Positions 1 to 5,372 of a DNA stretch of 5,385 nucleotides are shown here, piece by piece. Numbering within the stretch: the stretch's first letter is position 1; each line of letters starts with the position of its first letter. Location of the stretch: contig CAMODP010000129.1 in assembly GCA_946611445.1 (NCBI GenBank), forward strand, positions 1-5,385. The letters run 5' to 3'. Origin of the DNA: an uncultured Eubacterium sp. (GTDB lineage: Bacteria > Bacillota > Clostridia > Lachnospirales > Lachnospiraceae). The position numbers were made by a program, and so were the translations under genes. Under the pieces are notes generated by a model. The model was not told where the DNA came from, made no database searches, and worked only from the letters and a program-made list of their open reading frames with translations.

Positions 1-1316
1 CCAGGGGTGCCTGGAAGTTTGAAATCACCACTACTGTTACGGAGAACGGAGAGAAAGTCACAAAATGGCTGACCAAAGACGGAAGCCTCAGCAAGGAGAA
101 GACAATTCTGTCCATTGATGATACATTCGTAACAGAAAGCGTCAATGATACCACACATACATTTACGAAGGACTTCGGCACCGTTCCGACAGGTACATAT
201 ACAATTCATAAGACAATCGACCGTGTCGAAGGATATGATCTGAAGACAACGGAAGAAACGAAGACCGTTGAAGTCGTTGTTAATAAGACGGCCAGAGCTG
301 AAGTGAACGATCTGTATGTCAGCGGAACTCTCATAATCAAAAAGACCATTAGCGGTGGTGTTACGGAAGAAGAGGCGAAGGGCGCCCTGAAGTTCGAGGT
401 AAAAACTGCGGACGGCAAATGGCTGGACAAAGATGGTAATATCAGTGATACGAAAGTCGAGCTTACGCTTCAGGATGGATTTGTCACCACAGACGGCGGC
501 GTTACCTGGACGAAGACATTCAGTGCAGCTGTCGGCAAGTATACGGTAACAGAGACCAATTCGACGATACCGGGATATCAGTTTGACGCGGAGATCTCTG
601 TCACATCAGCTAGCGCTGAGGTGACAAAGGGCGGTACAGTCACTGCGGATCTGAAGGATGCGTACACCAAGGAGGTTACGCCGCTGAACACCGGCATTCT
701 GGCGATTTCGAAACACGTGCGTGGAGATGTTACCAGAGAGCAGGCGGAAGCAGCCCTGAAGTTTGAGATCAAAACACCGGATGGCAAGTGGCTGGATAAA
801 GACGGCAACGTCAGCCAGACGCAGGTCACCATCACGCTGAAAGATGGGTTTACGTACAACGAGAATTCCAAGATCTGGACGAAGGCCTTTGCCAATGTTG
901 CCGTCGGTGAATACACGGTGACGGAGACAGCTACGGCTATTGAAGGTTTCACATTGGTGGAATCTCAGTCCAGAATCGCGCAAACTAAGAAGGTTCAGGC
1001 TGGACAGACCACGACGATCGAACTTACAGACACATACTCTAAGGGCAGCAGCGCTGCTTCCGGAGGCTCGGCAAAAGCATCCGGCGGCGGTACGACATCT
1101 ACGACAGGAGCAAAGACCGGCGACGAGACCAATACGGCGATCCCGATTTCGCTTGGCATACTTGCCCTTGGCGTAATGCTGATCCTGATTCATGAAAAGA
1201 AAAAGCAGGCGGAGGAAAATCAGAACCTGCAGAAAAGCGGCTCCGCGAAAGCGGAGTCGTTTTTTTCGAAGATAGTAGACGAGAGGATACTGGAACCGTA
1301 TACTGGAGAAAGATGA
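1..1316 (+). CDS. Cna_B-repeat cell-wall-anchored surface protein, 3' part (5' end outside window)
   Basis: The frame is open from base 3 to a TGA at 1314-1316 (437 residues seen); the start lies upstream of the window. It carries three tandem Cna_B-like Ig domains of about 110-120 residues (residues 1-105, 108-223, 231-347). Each ends with a YTVTET-type E-box and a D-x-Y strand (NDLY, KDAY, TDTY). A Ser/Gly/Ala/Thr-rich linker (about 348-368) follows, then the motif G-A-K-T-G-D (369-374), a hydrophobic segment (about 380-398) and a basic HEKKK stop. That is the order of a sortase substrate, with a degenerate LPxTG-like site. In this family, domains are stiffened by internal isopeptide bonds and displayed on the wall as adhesins or pilin-like stalks; that role is inferred. 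Oddities: about 40 residues follow the membrane anchor and are encoded through an intrinsic terminator, and repeat 1 has Lys where the other repeats have the E-box Glu. Confidence 0.88.
   Translation, partial: RGAWKFEITTTVTENGEKVTKWLTKDGSLSKEKTILSIDDTFVTESVNDTTHTFTKDFGTVPTGTYTIHKTIDRVEGYDLKTTEETKTVEVVVNKTARAEVNDLYVSGTLIIKKTISGGVTEEEAKGALKFEVKTADGKWLDKDGNISDTKVELTLQDGFVTTDGGVTWTKTFSAAVGKYTVTETNSTIPGYQFDAEISVTSASAEVTKGGTVTADLKDAYTKEVTPLNTGILAISKHVRGDVTREQAEAALKFEIKTPDGKWLDKDGNVSQTQVTITLKDGFTYNENSKIWTKAFANVAVGEYTVTETATAIEGFTLVESQSRIAQTKKVQAGQTTTIELTDTYSKGSSAASGGSAKASGGGTTSTTGAKTGDETNTAIPISLGILALGVMLILIHEKKKQAEENQNLQKSGSAKAESFFSKIVDERILEPYTGER
3..1043 (+). repeat. Three tandem Cna_B-type domain repeats (first truncated by the window edge)
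   Basis: The units are 3-317, 324-671 and 693-1043. Units 2 and 3 are closest: both contain a TEEEA/TREQA helix start, then ALKFE[VI]KT, DGKWLDKDGN[VI]S and L[QK]DGF in the same order and spacing. Unit 1 keeps WKFEI, KWLTKDGSLS and the terminal NDLY but is more diverged. Candidate isopeptide residues are Lys113 or Lys114, Glu184 and Asp219 in unit 2, and Lys237, Glu308 and Asp343 in unit 3. The Asp-Ala-Tyr context in unit 2 resembles the Lys-Asp bond strand of the streptococcal FbaB CnaB2 domain. Further units probably lie upstream. Confidence 0.85.
1231..1266 (+). terminator. Intrinsic terminator inside the adhesin reading frame
   Basis: A nine-pair stem (1238-1246 with 1251-1259, one G-U pair) closes a GAAA tetraloop, is preceded by an A-rich stretch and is followed directly by seven Ts (1260-1266). 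This is a textbook Rho-independent terminator on the plus strand. It lies 48 bases before the adhesin stop codon, so its T-tract is read as Phe-Phe in the annotated frame. Confidence 0.88.
1276..1304 (+). promoter_or_regulatory. Probable sigma-A promoter of the PfkB kinase gene
   Basis: TAGACG (1276-1281), a 17-base spacer, then TATACT (1299-1304) match the -35 and -10 boxes at 4/6 and 5/6. Transcription would start near 1311, giving a leader of about 59 bases before the ATG at 1370. It sits just after the terminator, as expected for the start of a new transcription unit, yet still inside the adhesin frame. Confidence 0.55.
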
Positions 1317-1358
1317 AATCAATGATTAGCTTCACAGGTATACCTTGTGACATAATAC

Positions 1359-1364
1359 AGGAGG
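1359..1364 (+). promoter_or_regulatory. Ribosome binding site that decides the kinase start
   Basis: AGGAGG stands five bases before the ATG at 1370. It favours that start over the in-frame ATG at 1313, which has only a weak GGAG four bases upstream and would lie almost at the predicted transcription start. Confidence 0.85.
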
Positions 1365-1369
1365 TATCC

Positions 1370-2257
1370 ATGACAAAACACCCGCAGATTATCTGTATCG
1401 GACAGGCGGTCGTAGACTGCATTACCCGCGGCGCAGAGGCCGATCCGCTCGGTCTGGGGAAGACCCGCGCAGACAGTATCACCCTGAACCTGGGCGGCGA
1501 CGCCGTGAATGAATCCTTTGCATTGGCATCAAAGGGGCGCTCCGTCCGGCTGGTCTGCGCGGTCGGTGACGATATTGCCGGTCATTTTGTGGTAAATGAG
1601 GCGAGCCGAAGAGGGGTGGCGACGGACGGAATCTCCGTCATTCCGGATCTGGTGACGCCGGTGGCAAACATGTTTGTGAAGAAGGACGGCAGCCGCAGTT
1701 CCGTCTCCAGCACTGCAGCCATGCTGCCTGGCTACAGGCCGGACCCGCATCTGCTGGAAGGGGCTGCTGTTGTCTCCTTTGCCAGTCTGTTCCGTGCTCC
1801 GCTGGACCAGCCGGAGATCCTGGCAGATCTGATCAGGGCTGCACACCATTCCGGTGCCATGATCTGTGCAGACACCAAGCTTCCCACCTTTCGGAAACTC
1901 ACCCTGGAAGACCTGCAGAATGTCCTTCCGCTGATAGACTATATCTTCCCGAACGAGGAGGAGGCAGCGTATTATACCGGAGAAAACGATCTGCATTCCA
2001 TGGCAGCCGCCTTCCACAGACGCGGTGTGCGGCATGTGGTGATCAAGAGAGGGGCGGAGGGCTGCTTTGCTTCAGATGGGAGTGATGTGTTTGCCTTACC
2101 GGCACGACAGGTACCTGTGGTGGACACAACCGGAGCAGGAGACAGCTTTGCCGCCGGATTCATCGATGCACTCGCAGGCGGAGGCAGTTTCCGCGATTGC
2201 GCAGAGGCAGGCATACAGACTGCGGCAGAGTGCGTGCAGCATCTTGGAGGCGTATAA
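1370..2257 (+). CDS. PfkB/ribokinase-family carbohydrate kinase
   Basis: A 295-residue protein, the usual length for the family, which transfers phosphate from ATP to a sugar or related substrate in the cytoplasm. Visible landmarks in order: beta strand IICIGQAVVD (7-16); the substrate-side glycine pair and Asn of GGDAVN (42-47); V-C-A-V-G-D-D (62-68, the usual vGxD turn); PNEEEA (194-199); VVIKRGAEG (223-231); and signature 2, DTTGAGDSF (252-260), with Asp258 as the expected catalytic base and GAG as the anion hole. All core elements are present, so the enzyme is probably active. The substrate (fructose, ribose, 2-keto-3-deoxygluconate, nucleoside or other) cannot be read from the sequence, and no sugar transporter or pathway gene is next to it. 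The start was chosen from the AGGAGG at 1359. It seems to be a single-gene unit with its own promoter. Confidence 0.92.
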   Translation: MTKHPQIICIGQAVVDCITRGAEADPLGLGKTRADSITLNLGGDAVNESFALASKGRSVRLVCAVGDDIAGHFVVNEASRRGVATDGISVIPDLVTPVANMFVKKDGSRSSVSSTAAMLPGYRPDPHLLEGAAVVSFASLFRAPLDQPEILADLIRAAHHSGAMICADTKLPTFRKLTLEDLQNVLPLIDYIFPNEEEAAYYTGENDLHSMAAAFHRRGVRHVVIKRGAEGCFASDGSDVFALPARQVPVVDTTGAGDSFAAGFIDALAGGGSFRDCAEAGIQTAAECVQHLGGV

Positions 2258-2283
2258 ATCACATACCCTACTAAAACTGAGTA

Positions 2284-2313
2284 TTGGTGCGCGCAGGATA
2301 TATGTGATACAAT
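2284..2313 (+). promoter_or_regulatory. Extended -10 promoter for ddh
   Basis: TTGGTG (2284-2289), an 18-base spacer and TACAAT (2308-2313), with a TG dinucleotide one base before the -10 box (TGATACAAT). Transcription would begin near 2320 and leave a leader of about 68 bases before the ddh ATG. That leader is too short for a lysine riboswitch and I recognise no riboswitch in it. Confidence 0.7.
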
Positions 2314-2387
2314 GAATTCACACTGTGGCGGACGGGAATTATCCTGAGGGTCGTGGACATAAGCAATAAATAGTTCGGAGGTACAGC

Positions 2388-3374
2388 ATGAGCATCAGAA
2401 TAGGTATTATCGGTTACGGAAATCTTGGCAAGGGCGTCGAGATCGCGGTCAATGCCGCTCCGGATATGGAGCTGGCTGCAGTTTTTACCAGAAGGGATCC
2501 CGCTTCTCTGCAGATCCGGTCGGCAGGCGTGCCGGTTGTTTCGGTTTCTGAGATTGAAGACTGGAAGGACAAGATTGACGTCTGTGTTATCTGCGGAGGC
2601 AGTGCGACAGATCTGCCGGAGCAGACGCCGAAATACGCCGCGATGTTCCATGTGGTGGACAGCTTTGACACCCATGCCCGCATTCCGGAGCATTTTGCCA
2701 ATACGGATGCGGCTGCTGCCGCCTCCGGTCATGTGGCTGTCATTTCCTGCGGCTGGGACCCGGGCATGTTCTCGCTGGCCCGCGTGTACGCCAACGCGAT
2801 CCTTCCTGATGGAAAAGACTATACCTTCTGGGGAAAAGGCGTCTCCCAGGGACATTCTGACGCGATCCGCCGCGTGCCCGGCGTAAAGGACGCACGCCAG
2901 TATACGATTCCCGTAGAGAGCGCCCTGGAGGCAGTGCGCAGCGGCGCAGATCCGGAACTTACAACCAGACAGAAACACACCAGAGAGTGTTTCGTTGTCC
3001 TGGAAGAAGGCGCAGACGCGGCAGCCGTAGAAAAACAGATCAAAGAAATGCCGAACTACTTTGCCGACTATGACACGACCGTGCACTTCATCAGCGAAGA
3101 AGAGCTGCGGCGCGATCACAGCACGCTGCCTCACGGCGGCATCGTCTTCCGCACGGGCTGCACCGGCGCAGACAAAGAACACCGCCACATCATCGAATAT
3201 AGCCTCAAGCTCGACTCCAATCCCGAGTTTACCACCAGCGTGCTTATCGCCTGCGCGCGGGCTGCATATAAGATGGCACAGGAAGGCCAGAAGGGCTGCC
3301 GCACCATGCTGGACATCCCGCCGGCATATCTGTCCGCACAGAGTCCGGAGGAGCTGCGCGCACACCTGCTATAA
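2388..3374 (+). CDS. ddh: meso-Diaminopimelate D-dehydrogenase
   Basis: A 328-residue enzyme (EC 1.4.1.16) that reductively aminates L-2-amino-6-oxopimelate to meso-diaminopimelate using NADPH and ammonia. It is a one-step bypass of the succinylase/acetylase branches and feeds peptidoglycan and lysine synthesis in the cytoplasm. The protein resembles the Corynebacterium glutamicum enzyme along its whole length: dinucleotide-binding GYGNLG (9-14), FTRRD (33-37) with arginines suited to the NADP 2'-phosphate, CGGSATDLPEQ (69-79), DSFDTH (91-96), GWDPGMFS (122-129), FWGKGVSQGHSDA (147-159), LPHGG (247-251) and KLDSNPEFT (274-282). Asp124, Trp148, His249 and Asn278 match known substrate-pocket regions. 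The start is supported by GGAGG (2377-2381) six bases before the ATG. It has its own promoter, and no terminator follows before the structured element at 3416, so the two may share a transcript. Confidence 0.97.
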   Translation: MSIRIGIIGYGNLGKGVEIAVNAAPDMELAAVFTRRDPASLQIRSAGVPVVSVSEIEDWKDKIDVCVICGGSATDLPEQTPKYAAMFHVVDSFDTHARIPEHFANTDAAAAASGHVAVISCGWDPGMFSLARVYANAILPDGKDYTFWGKGVSQGHSDAIRRVPGVKDARQYTIPVESALEAVRSGADPELTTRQKHTRECFVVLEEGADAAAVEKQIKEMPNYFADYDTTVHFISEEELRRDHSTLPHGGIVFRTGCTGADKEHRHIIEYSLKLDSNPEFTTSVLIACARAAYKMAQEGQKGCRTMLDIPPAYLSAQSPEELRAHLL

Positions 3375-3415
3375 GTTTTGGAAGTGTGCAGAGCAGATAC
3401 GGACGGTGATATGAA

Positions 3416-3662
3416 GACCGGGGCAGAGTTTCCTGTCTGACGGACTGCGTTGGAGCGAGTGCCTGCAGCCGTAGAGTTTTCGAAAGTCATGAAGCAGGGG
3501 CGAGGTCGGGCATTCCTCTGCCCGACCGAGAGCGAGACGGAGGAGTTCTCTTCAGGAGAACTCCGTAGTTTCGAGCGATACCCGGCGGAGAGACTTGCGG
3601 AAACCTTTACGGATGCCGCACGAAGCGACCGCAGGACAAAGACAGGAAGCTCCGCCACGGTC
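3416..3662 (+). ncRNA. Large structured noncoding RNA candidate
   Basis: There is no credible gene here but strong nested secondary structure. P1 pairs 3416-3437 with 3641-3662 (22 positions, two mismatches, one G-U) and may extend to 3410/3668. Inside it are P2 (3440-3448 with 3465-3472, eight pairs and a bulged A), a perfect eight-pair hairpin (3504-3511 with 3520-3527), a perfect nine-pair hairpin (3542-3550 with 3556-3564, with an alternative outer pairing of 3537-3542 with 3561-3566) and a five-pair hairpin (3596-3600 with 3616-3620). This is a multibranch fold of about 247 nucleotides. The size and clostridial setting fit classes such as raiA RNA, but I cannot confirm that class from memory of its consensus. 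The strand is inferred from the co-directional neighbours; the helices themselves barely discriminate. A MITE with terminal inverted repeats is an alternative, but no target duplication is visible and independent internal hairpins argue against it. Confidence 0.7.
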
Positions 3663-3689
3663 TGCGTACGTTACAGCTGCCTTCACGCA

Positions 3690-3730
3690 TTCAAATCAGC
3701 ACAGCAAGTTGCTTTTCTCTTTGATTTGGA
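3690..3730 (+). terminator. Weak hairpin with T-rich stretch after the structured RNA
   Basis: An inner AGCA/TGCT stem (3703-3706 with 3710-3713) is followed by TTTTCTCTTT. An outer nine-pair stem (3690-3698 with 3722-3730, one G-U) encloses it. This could end transcription coming from ddh and the RNA, but the inner stem is short and the region overlaps a candidate promoter. Confidence 0.3.
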
Positions 3731-3737
3731 GTATCAT
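3709..3737 (+). promoter_or_regulatory. Candidate promoter of the membrane protein gene
   Basis: TTGCTT (3709-3714), a 17-base spacer and TATCAT (3732-3737); the -10 matches 5/6, the -35 only 3/6. A second candidate lies downstream: TTGCAG (3756-3761), 18 bases, GACAAT (3780-3785). Either would give a short leader to the ATG at 3807. Confidence 0.4.
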
Positions 3738-3756
3738 ATGCTCGTCTATGAGCGTT

Positions 3757-3778
3757 TGCAGCACCCGACAGTGCTGTA
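3757..3778. repeat. Short inverted repeat upstream of the membrane protein gene
   Basis: CAGCAC (3759-3764) and GTGCTG (3771-3776) are perfect inverted copies around six bases. One G-U and one T-A pair extend the arms to eight. It lies between the boxes of the second candidate promoter, so it could be an operator or a leader hairpin. Confidence 0.4.
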
Positions 3779-3806
3779 TGACAATACCGGAGAGGAGTGA
3801 CTTGAC

Positions 3807-4409
3807 ATGGAAGTGTTTATAAATCTGCTGGTGCATGGTCTGGGAGCCGTTCTCTGCCTTGTGATCGGCTGCGTATTCCTGGCTACATCGATTAGTGACG
3901 GCGTGACGGCGGAAGAGAAGCAGGCTGAGGAGAATAAGACCGGCTATCTGCTGCGGTATCCTGTCAGTATGACGGTCGTGGCGCTTCTGATTATTGTCGC
4001 GGGGGCGGCTGTCGGGATCGGACTCGGATTTCTCCCTGCTGCCGCAGACGCGAAGCTGCAGCCTGTGTTCATAGCAATTCAGGCAGCAATCGGACTGGCG
4101 TGCGGGATTGTCGGCGGCATCCGCCTGCGCAAGGCGATGGTGCAGCGCATTCTGGTGGAGGGATCGAAGATCTCTGTGCATCCGGCGCGCGGCAAGGCTT
4201 TTGTGACGGATTTCAAGGAGATCCGTTCCGTCAAGAAGAACAGCGACAGCGCGGACAACAGCTCGGAGCTGGTGCTGCGCACCAATGACCGTGAAAAGAT
4301 CGAGGCGGACAACAGGATGTCCAATTTCTCGCAGTTTGCTTCGCAGGTATCCTCCAGCGTCGAGCTGCCGAATCTGGCAAAAAAGAGAAGAAGAAAAGCA
4401 GAAGGATGA
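3807..4409 (+). CDS. Three-pass membrane protein with cytoplasmic C-terminal domain, function unknown
   Basis: A 200-residue protein I cannot assign to a named function. Three hydrophobic segments are clear: about 5-28, 54-75 and 86-106. The first loop is charged (EEKQAEENK). The basic RLRK after the third segment puts the C-terminus inside by the positive-inside rule. Residues about 112-185 alternate hydrophobic and polar residues (ILVEGSKISV, KAFVTDFKEI, SELVLRTN) like a small beta-barrel, loosely recalling bacterial PH-like domains fused to membrane anchors; this is tentative. The tail is strongly basic (KKRRRK, 192-197). AGGAG at 3793-3797, nine bases before the ATG, supports the start. 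It converges on the metallopeptidase gene, with 31 bases between the two stops. No partner gene hints at its role. Confidence 0.82.
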   Translation: MEVFINLLVHGLGAVLCLVIGCVFLATSISDGVTAEEKQAEENKTGYLLRYPVSMTVVALLIIVAGAAVGIGLGFLPAAADAKLQPVFIAIQAAIGLACGIVGGIRLRKAMVQRILVEGSKISVHPARGKAFVTDFKEIRSVKKNSDSADNSSELVLRTNDREKIEADNRMSNFSQFASQVSSSVELPNLAKKRRRKAEG

Positions 4410-4418
4410 CACTTTTTG

Positions 4419-4436
4419 CGGCTGCTCCTGCGGCCG
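4419..4436. other. GC-rich hairpin between two convergent genes
   Basis: CGGCTGC (4419-4425) pairs with GCGGCCG (4430-4436) around a TCCT loop, seven pairs including one T-G on the plus strand. No T-run follows on either strand, so it is not a canonical intrinsic terminator. It may still slow polymerases meeting in this gap. Confidence 0.4.
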
Positions 4437-4440
4437 GGCG

Positions 4441-5028
4441 TTATCCCGTCATCTGCTCCATCAGGCTCCGCCCGTTGTCGCGGAGCCATTTTTTCTGCTC
4501 TTTATAATCCGGCAGGATGGATGCGACATGTGCCCAGAAGTGCGGAGAATGATTCATCTCCAGCCGGTGACAGAGCTCGTGAACGACCACGTAGTCGCGC
4601 ACGTTCTCCGGCGCCAGCATCAGCAGGCAGTTGAAGTTGAGATTGCCCTTTGACGAGCAGCTGCCCCAGCGTGTCCGCTGATTCCGGATGGTGATCCTGC
4701 CATACGAGACCCCCAGAAGAGAAGCAAAGTGCCGGACTCTGGGCGGCAGATCCTGCAGTGCCTGATCTGCCAGCGCGCGCAGTTCCGCCTCTGTCATTCT
4801 GTGCACGGGATGCAGTGCCTGCTCTGATTCCCGCTCTGCCATCCGGGCTTTTGCTTTTTCTATATGCTTTTCAATCCAGCCCGTGTTTTGCGAAACAAAC
4901 TGTCGTATCTGGTCTGTTGTCGCATACAGCGGTGCCCGTACCAGAAGCGTGCCGTCCGGCCTGATCTCCAGTGCCATGGTGCGGCGGTTCGTCCGGCGGA
5001 TGGTATAGGTATAGCTGTTGTTTTTCAT
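4441..5028 (-). CDS. YgjP-family zinc metallopeptidase (M48-like, DUF45)
   Basis: A 195-residue soluble protein of the YgjP-like family. Hallmarks in order: an N-terminal beta region with IRPDGTLLVRAP (22-33), a helical WIEKH segment (51-55), TRWGSCSSKGNLNFN (119-133) and the zinc site HELCH (150-154) with Glu151 as general base. The downstream NHSPHFW (159-165) supplies the third histidine, probably His160. All metal ligands are intact. Family members are predicted metal-dependent hydrolases or proteases; the physiological substrate is not known. Start choice: the open frame extends to 5232, but the promoter at 5068-5096 puts the transcript start near 5061. The ATG at 5055 would then be almost leaderless and has no Shine-Dalgarno, whereas the ATG at 5028 has AAGGAAA upstream (at a long 15-base spacing) and begins where family similarity starts. 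The longer 204-residue form cannot be excluded. Confidence 0.9.
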   Translation of the reverse strand: MKNNSYTYTIRRTNRRTMALEIRPDGTLLVRAPLYATTDQIRQFVSQNTGWIEKHIEKAKARMAERESEQALHPVHRMTEAELRALADQALQDLPPRVRHFASLLGVSYGRITIRNQRTRWGSCSSKGNLNFNCLLMLAPENVRDYVVVHELCHRLEMNHSPHFWAHVASILPDYKEQKKWLRDNGRSLMEQMTG

Positions 5029-5067
5029 ATTATTGGGTTTTCGTTTCCTTCCCATGTGATAGCAAGA

Positions 5068-5096
5068 AGTGTACCCATTATGCCCCGTCTTGTCAA
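5068..5096 (-). promoter_or_regulatory. Sigma-A promoter of the YgjP-family gene
   Basis: Read on the minus strand: TTGACA (5096-5091, perfect -35), a 17-base spacer and TACACT (5073-5068, 4/6 to the -10 consensus). The expected transcription start is near 5061. Confidence 0.7.
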
Positions 5097-5140
5097 ATCG
5101 GTGACGCAATCTGCAAGGTAAACAGTTGCTGTCTGCATAG

Positions 5141-5165
5141 CTGTAACATGGCTGAACAATTACAG
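5141..5165. repeat. Inverted repeat between divergent promoters
   Basis: CTGTAA (5141-5146) and TTACAG (5160-5165) are perfect inverted copies separated by 13 bases, about one and a half helical turns centre to centre. They lie 11 bases upstream of the -35 box at 5177. A dimeric regulator site is possible but unproven. Confidence 0.3.
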
Positions 5166-5176
5166 AAAGCAGAGTA

Positions 5177-5205
5177 TTGACAGGTAATCGTAATGCCGTT
5201 ATACT
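5177..5205 (+). promoter_or_regulatory. Near-consensus sigma-A promoter pointing at the right-hand micro-ORF
   Basis: TTGACA (5177-5182, perfect), a 17-base spacer and TATACT (5200-5205, 5/6). It is the strongest promoter in the window, with a start near 5212, yet no plus-strand gene with a ribosome binding site follows. It points antisense into the 3' end of the minus-strand micro-ORF. Confidence 0.8.
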
Positions 5206-5211
5206 GAATGA

Positions 5212-5306
5212 TACAGAGGAACACTGCTGCAAGCGGTTGGCCTCAGCTAAAGGTTTTTTTGTTTTTTATGGCAAAACAACCGTCACTTGGCAGAGTGGCG
5301 GTTGTT
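5212..5306 (+). ncRNA. Putative antisense RNA to the toxin-like micro-ORF
   Basis: Inferred from the promoter at 5177-5205. Its transcript would carry a weak hairpin (GAGG/CCTC and ACTGC/GCGGT arms within 5216-5244), the T-rich stretch 5254-5267, and then the 13-pair hairpin 5275-5306. If it ends at the T-run it is about 50 nucleotides and stops short of the micro-ORF; if it ends after the hairpin it is about 95-100 nucleotides and overlaps the 3' end of the micro-ORF. The overlapping version is how RatA-type antitoxin RNAs act. The 3' end cannot be fixed from sequence. Confidence 0.35.
5275..5306. terminator. Thirteen-pair hairpin overlapping the micro-ORF 3' end
   Basis: Arms 5275-5287 and 5294-5306 are complementary at all 13 positions on the plus strand (one T-G pair; a mismatch on the minus strand) around a six-base loop. 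The minus-strand copy includes the last codons and stop of the micro-ORF and ends in TTTT; the plus-strand copy is followed by CCATTTT. It could terminate either transcript or base-pair them to each other. Confidence 0.6.
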
Positions 5307-5366
5307 CCATTTTACGCTAACCGTGATGGTAATACCCAACACGTGAAATGTTACCGTAATCGGCAT
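5283..5366 (-). CDS. 27-residue hydrophobic peptide, type I toxin-like
   Basis: ATG at 5366-5364, TGA at 5285-5283. The peptide has a hydrophobic beta-branched stretch (residues 2-18: ITVTF, LGITITVSV) followed by a short basic/polar tail (KWNNRHSAK). The ribosome binding site is as strong as they come: AAAGGAGGTG (5382-5373) with AGGAGG eight bases before the ATG, which is hard to explain if nothing is translated. The 3' end lies in a long hairpin, the arrangement of small holin-like/TxpA-type toxin genes of Firmicutes, and a consensus promoter points at it from the other side. Whether it is toxic, membrane-active or regulatory is inference. Its promoter lies outside the window. Confidence 0.6.
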   Translation of the reverse strand: MPITVTFHVLGITITVSVKWNNRHSAK

Positions 5367-5372
5367 AAGCCT

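Noticed and set aside
606..1322. Minus-strand open frame of 238 codons opposite the adhesin
   Set aside because: Its protein is low-complexity and Arg/Cys-rich, without a domain or ribosome binding site; it is a shadow of the clearly real Cna_B frame.
1313..1369. Upstream in-frame start of the kinase overlapping the adhesin stop (ATGA)
   Set aside because: It has only a weak GGAG four bases upstream and lies at the predicted transcription start. The ATG at 1370 has AGGAGG and fits the family N-terminus.
2314..2387. Lysine riboswitch or other leader element before ddh
   Set aside because: The leader is only about 68 bases, far shorter than a lysine riboswitch, and I see no conserved aptamer sequence.
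2271..3365. Minus-strand open frame of 364 codons opposite ddh
   Set aside because: ddh is recognised end to end on the plus strand. The antisense frame has no domain and begins inside the ddh 3' end, so its length reflects codon bias.
3450..3800. Plus-strand open frame of 116 codons between ddh and the membrane protein
   Set aside because: It uses a TTG start without a good ribosome binding site, has no recognisable domain, and lies mostly on the helices of the structured RNA, which explain the sequence better.
4410..4440. Bidirectional intrinsic terminator between the convergent genes
   Set aside because: A good hairpin exists at 4419-4436, but neither strand has a T-run directly after it, so it was kept only as a hairpin.
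5029..5232. N-terminal extension of the YgjP-family frame to 5232
   Set aside because: The extra residues are Cys-rich and unlike the family, and the promoter at 5068-5096 lies within this part, so it would not be transcribed from there.
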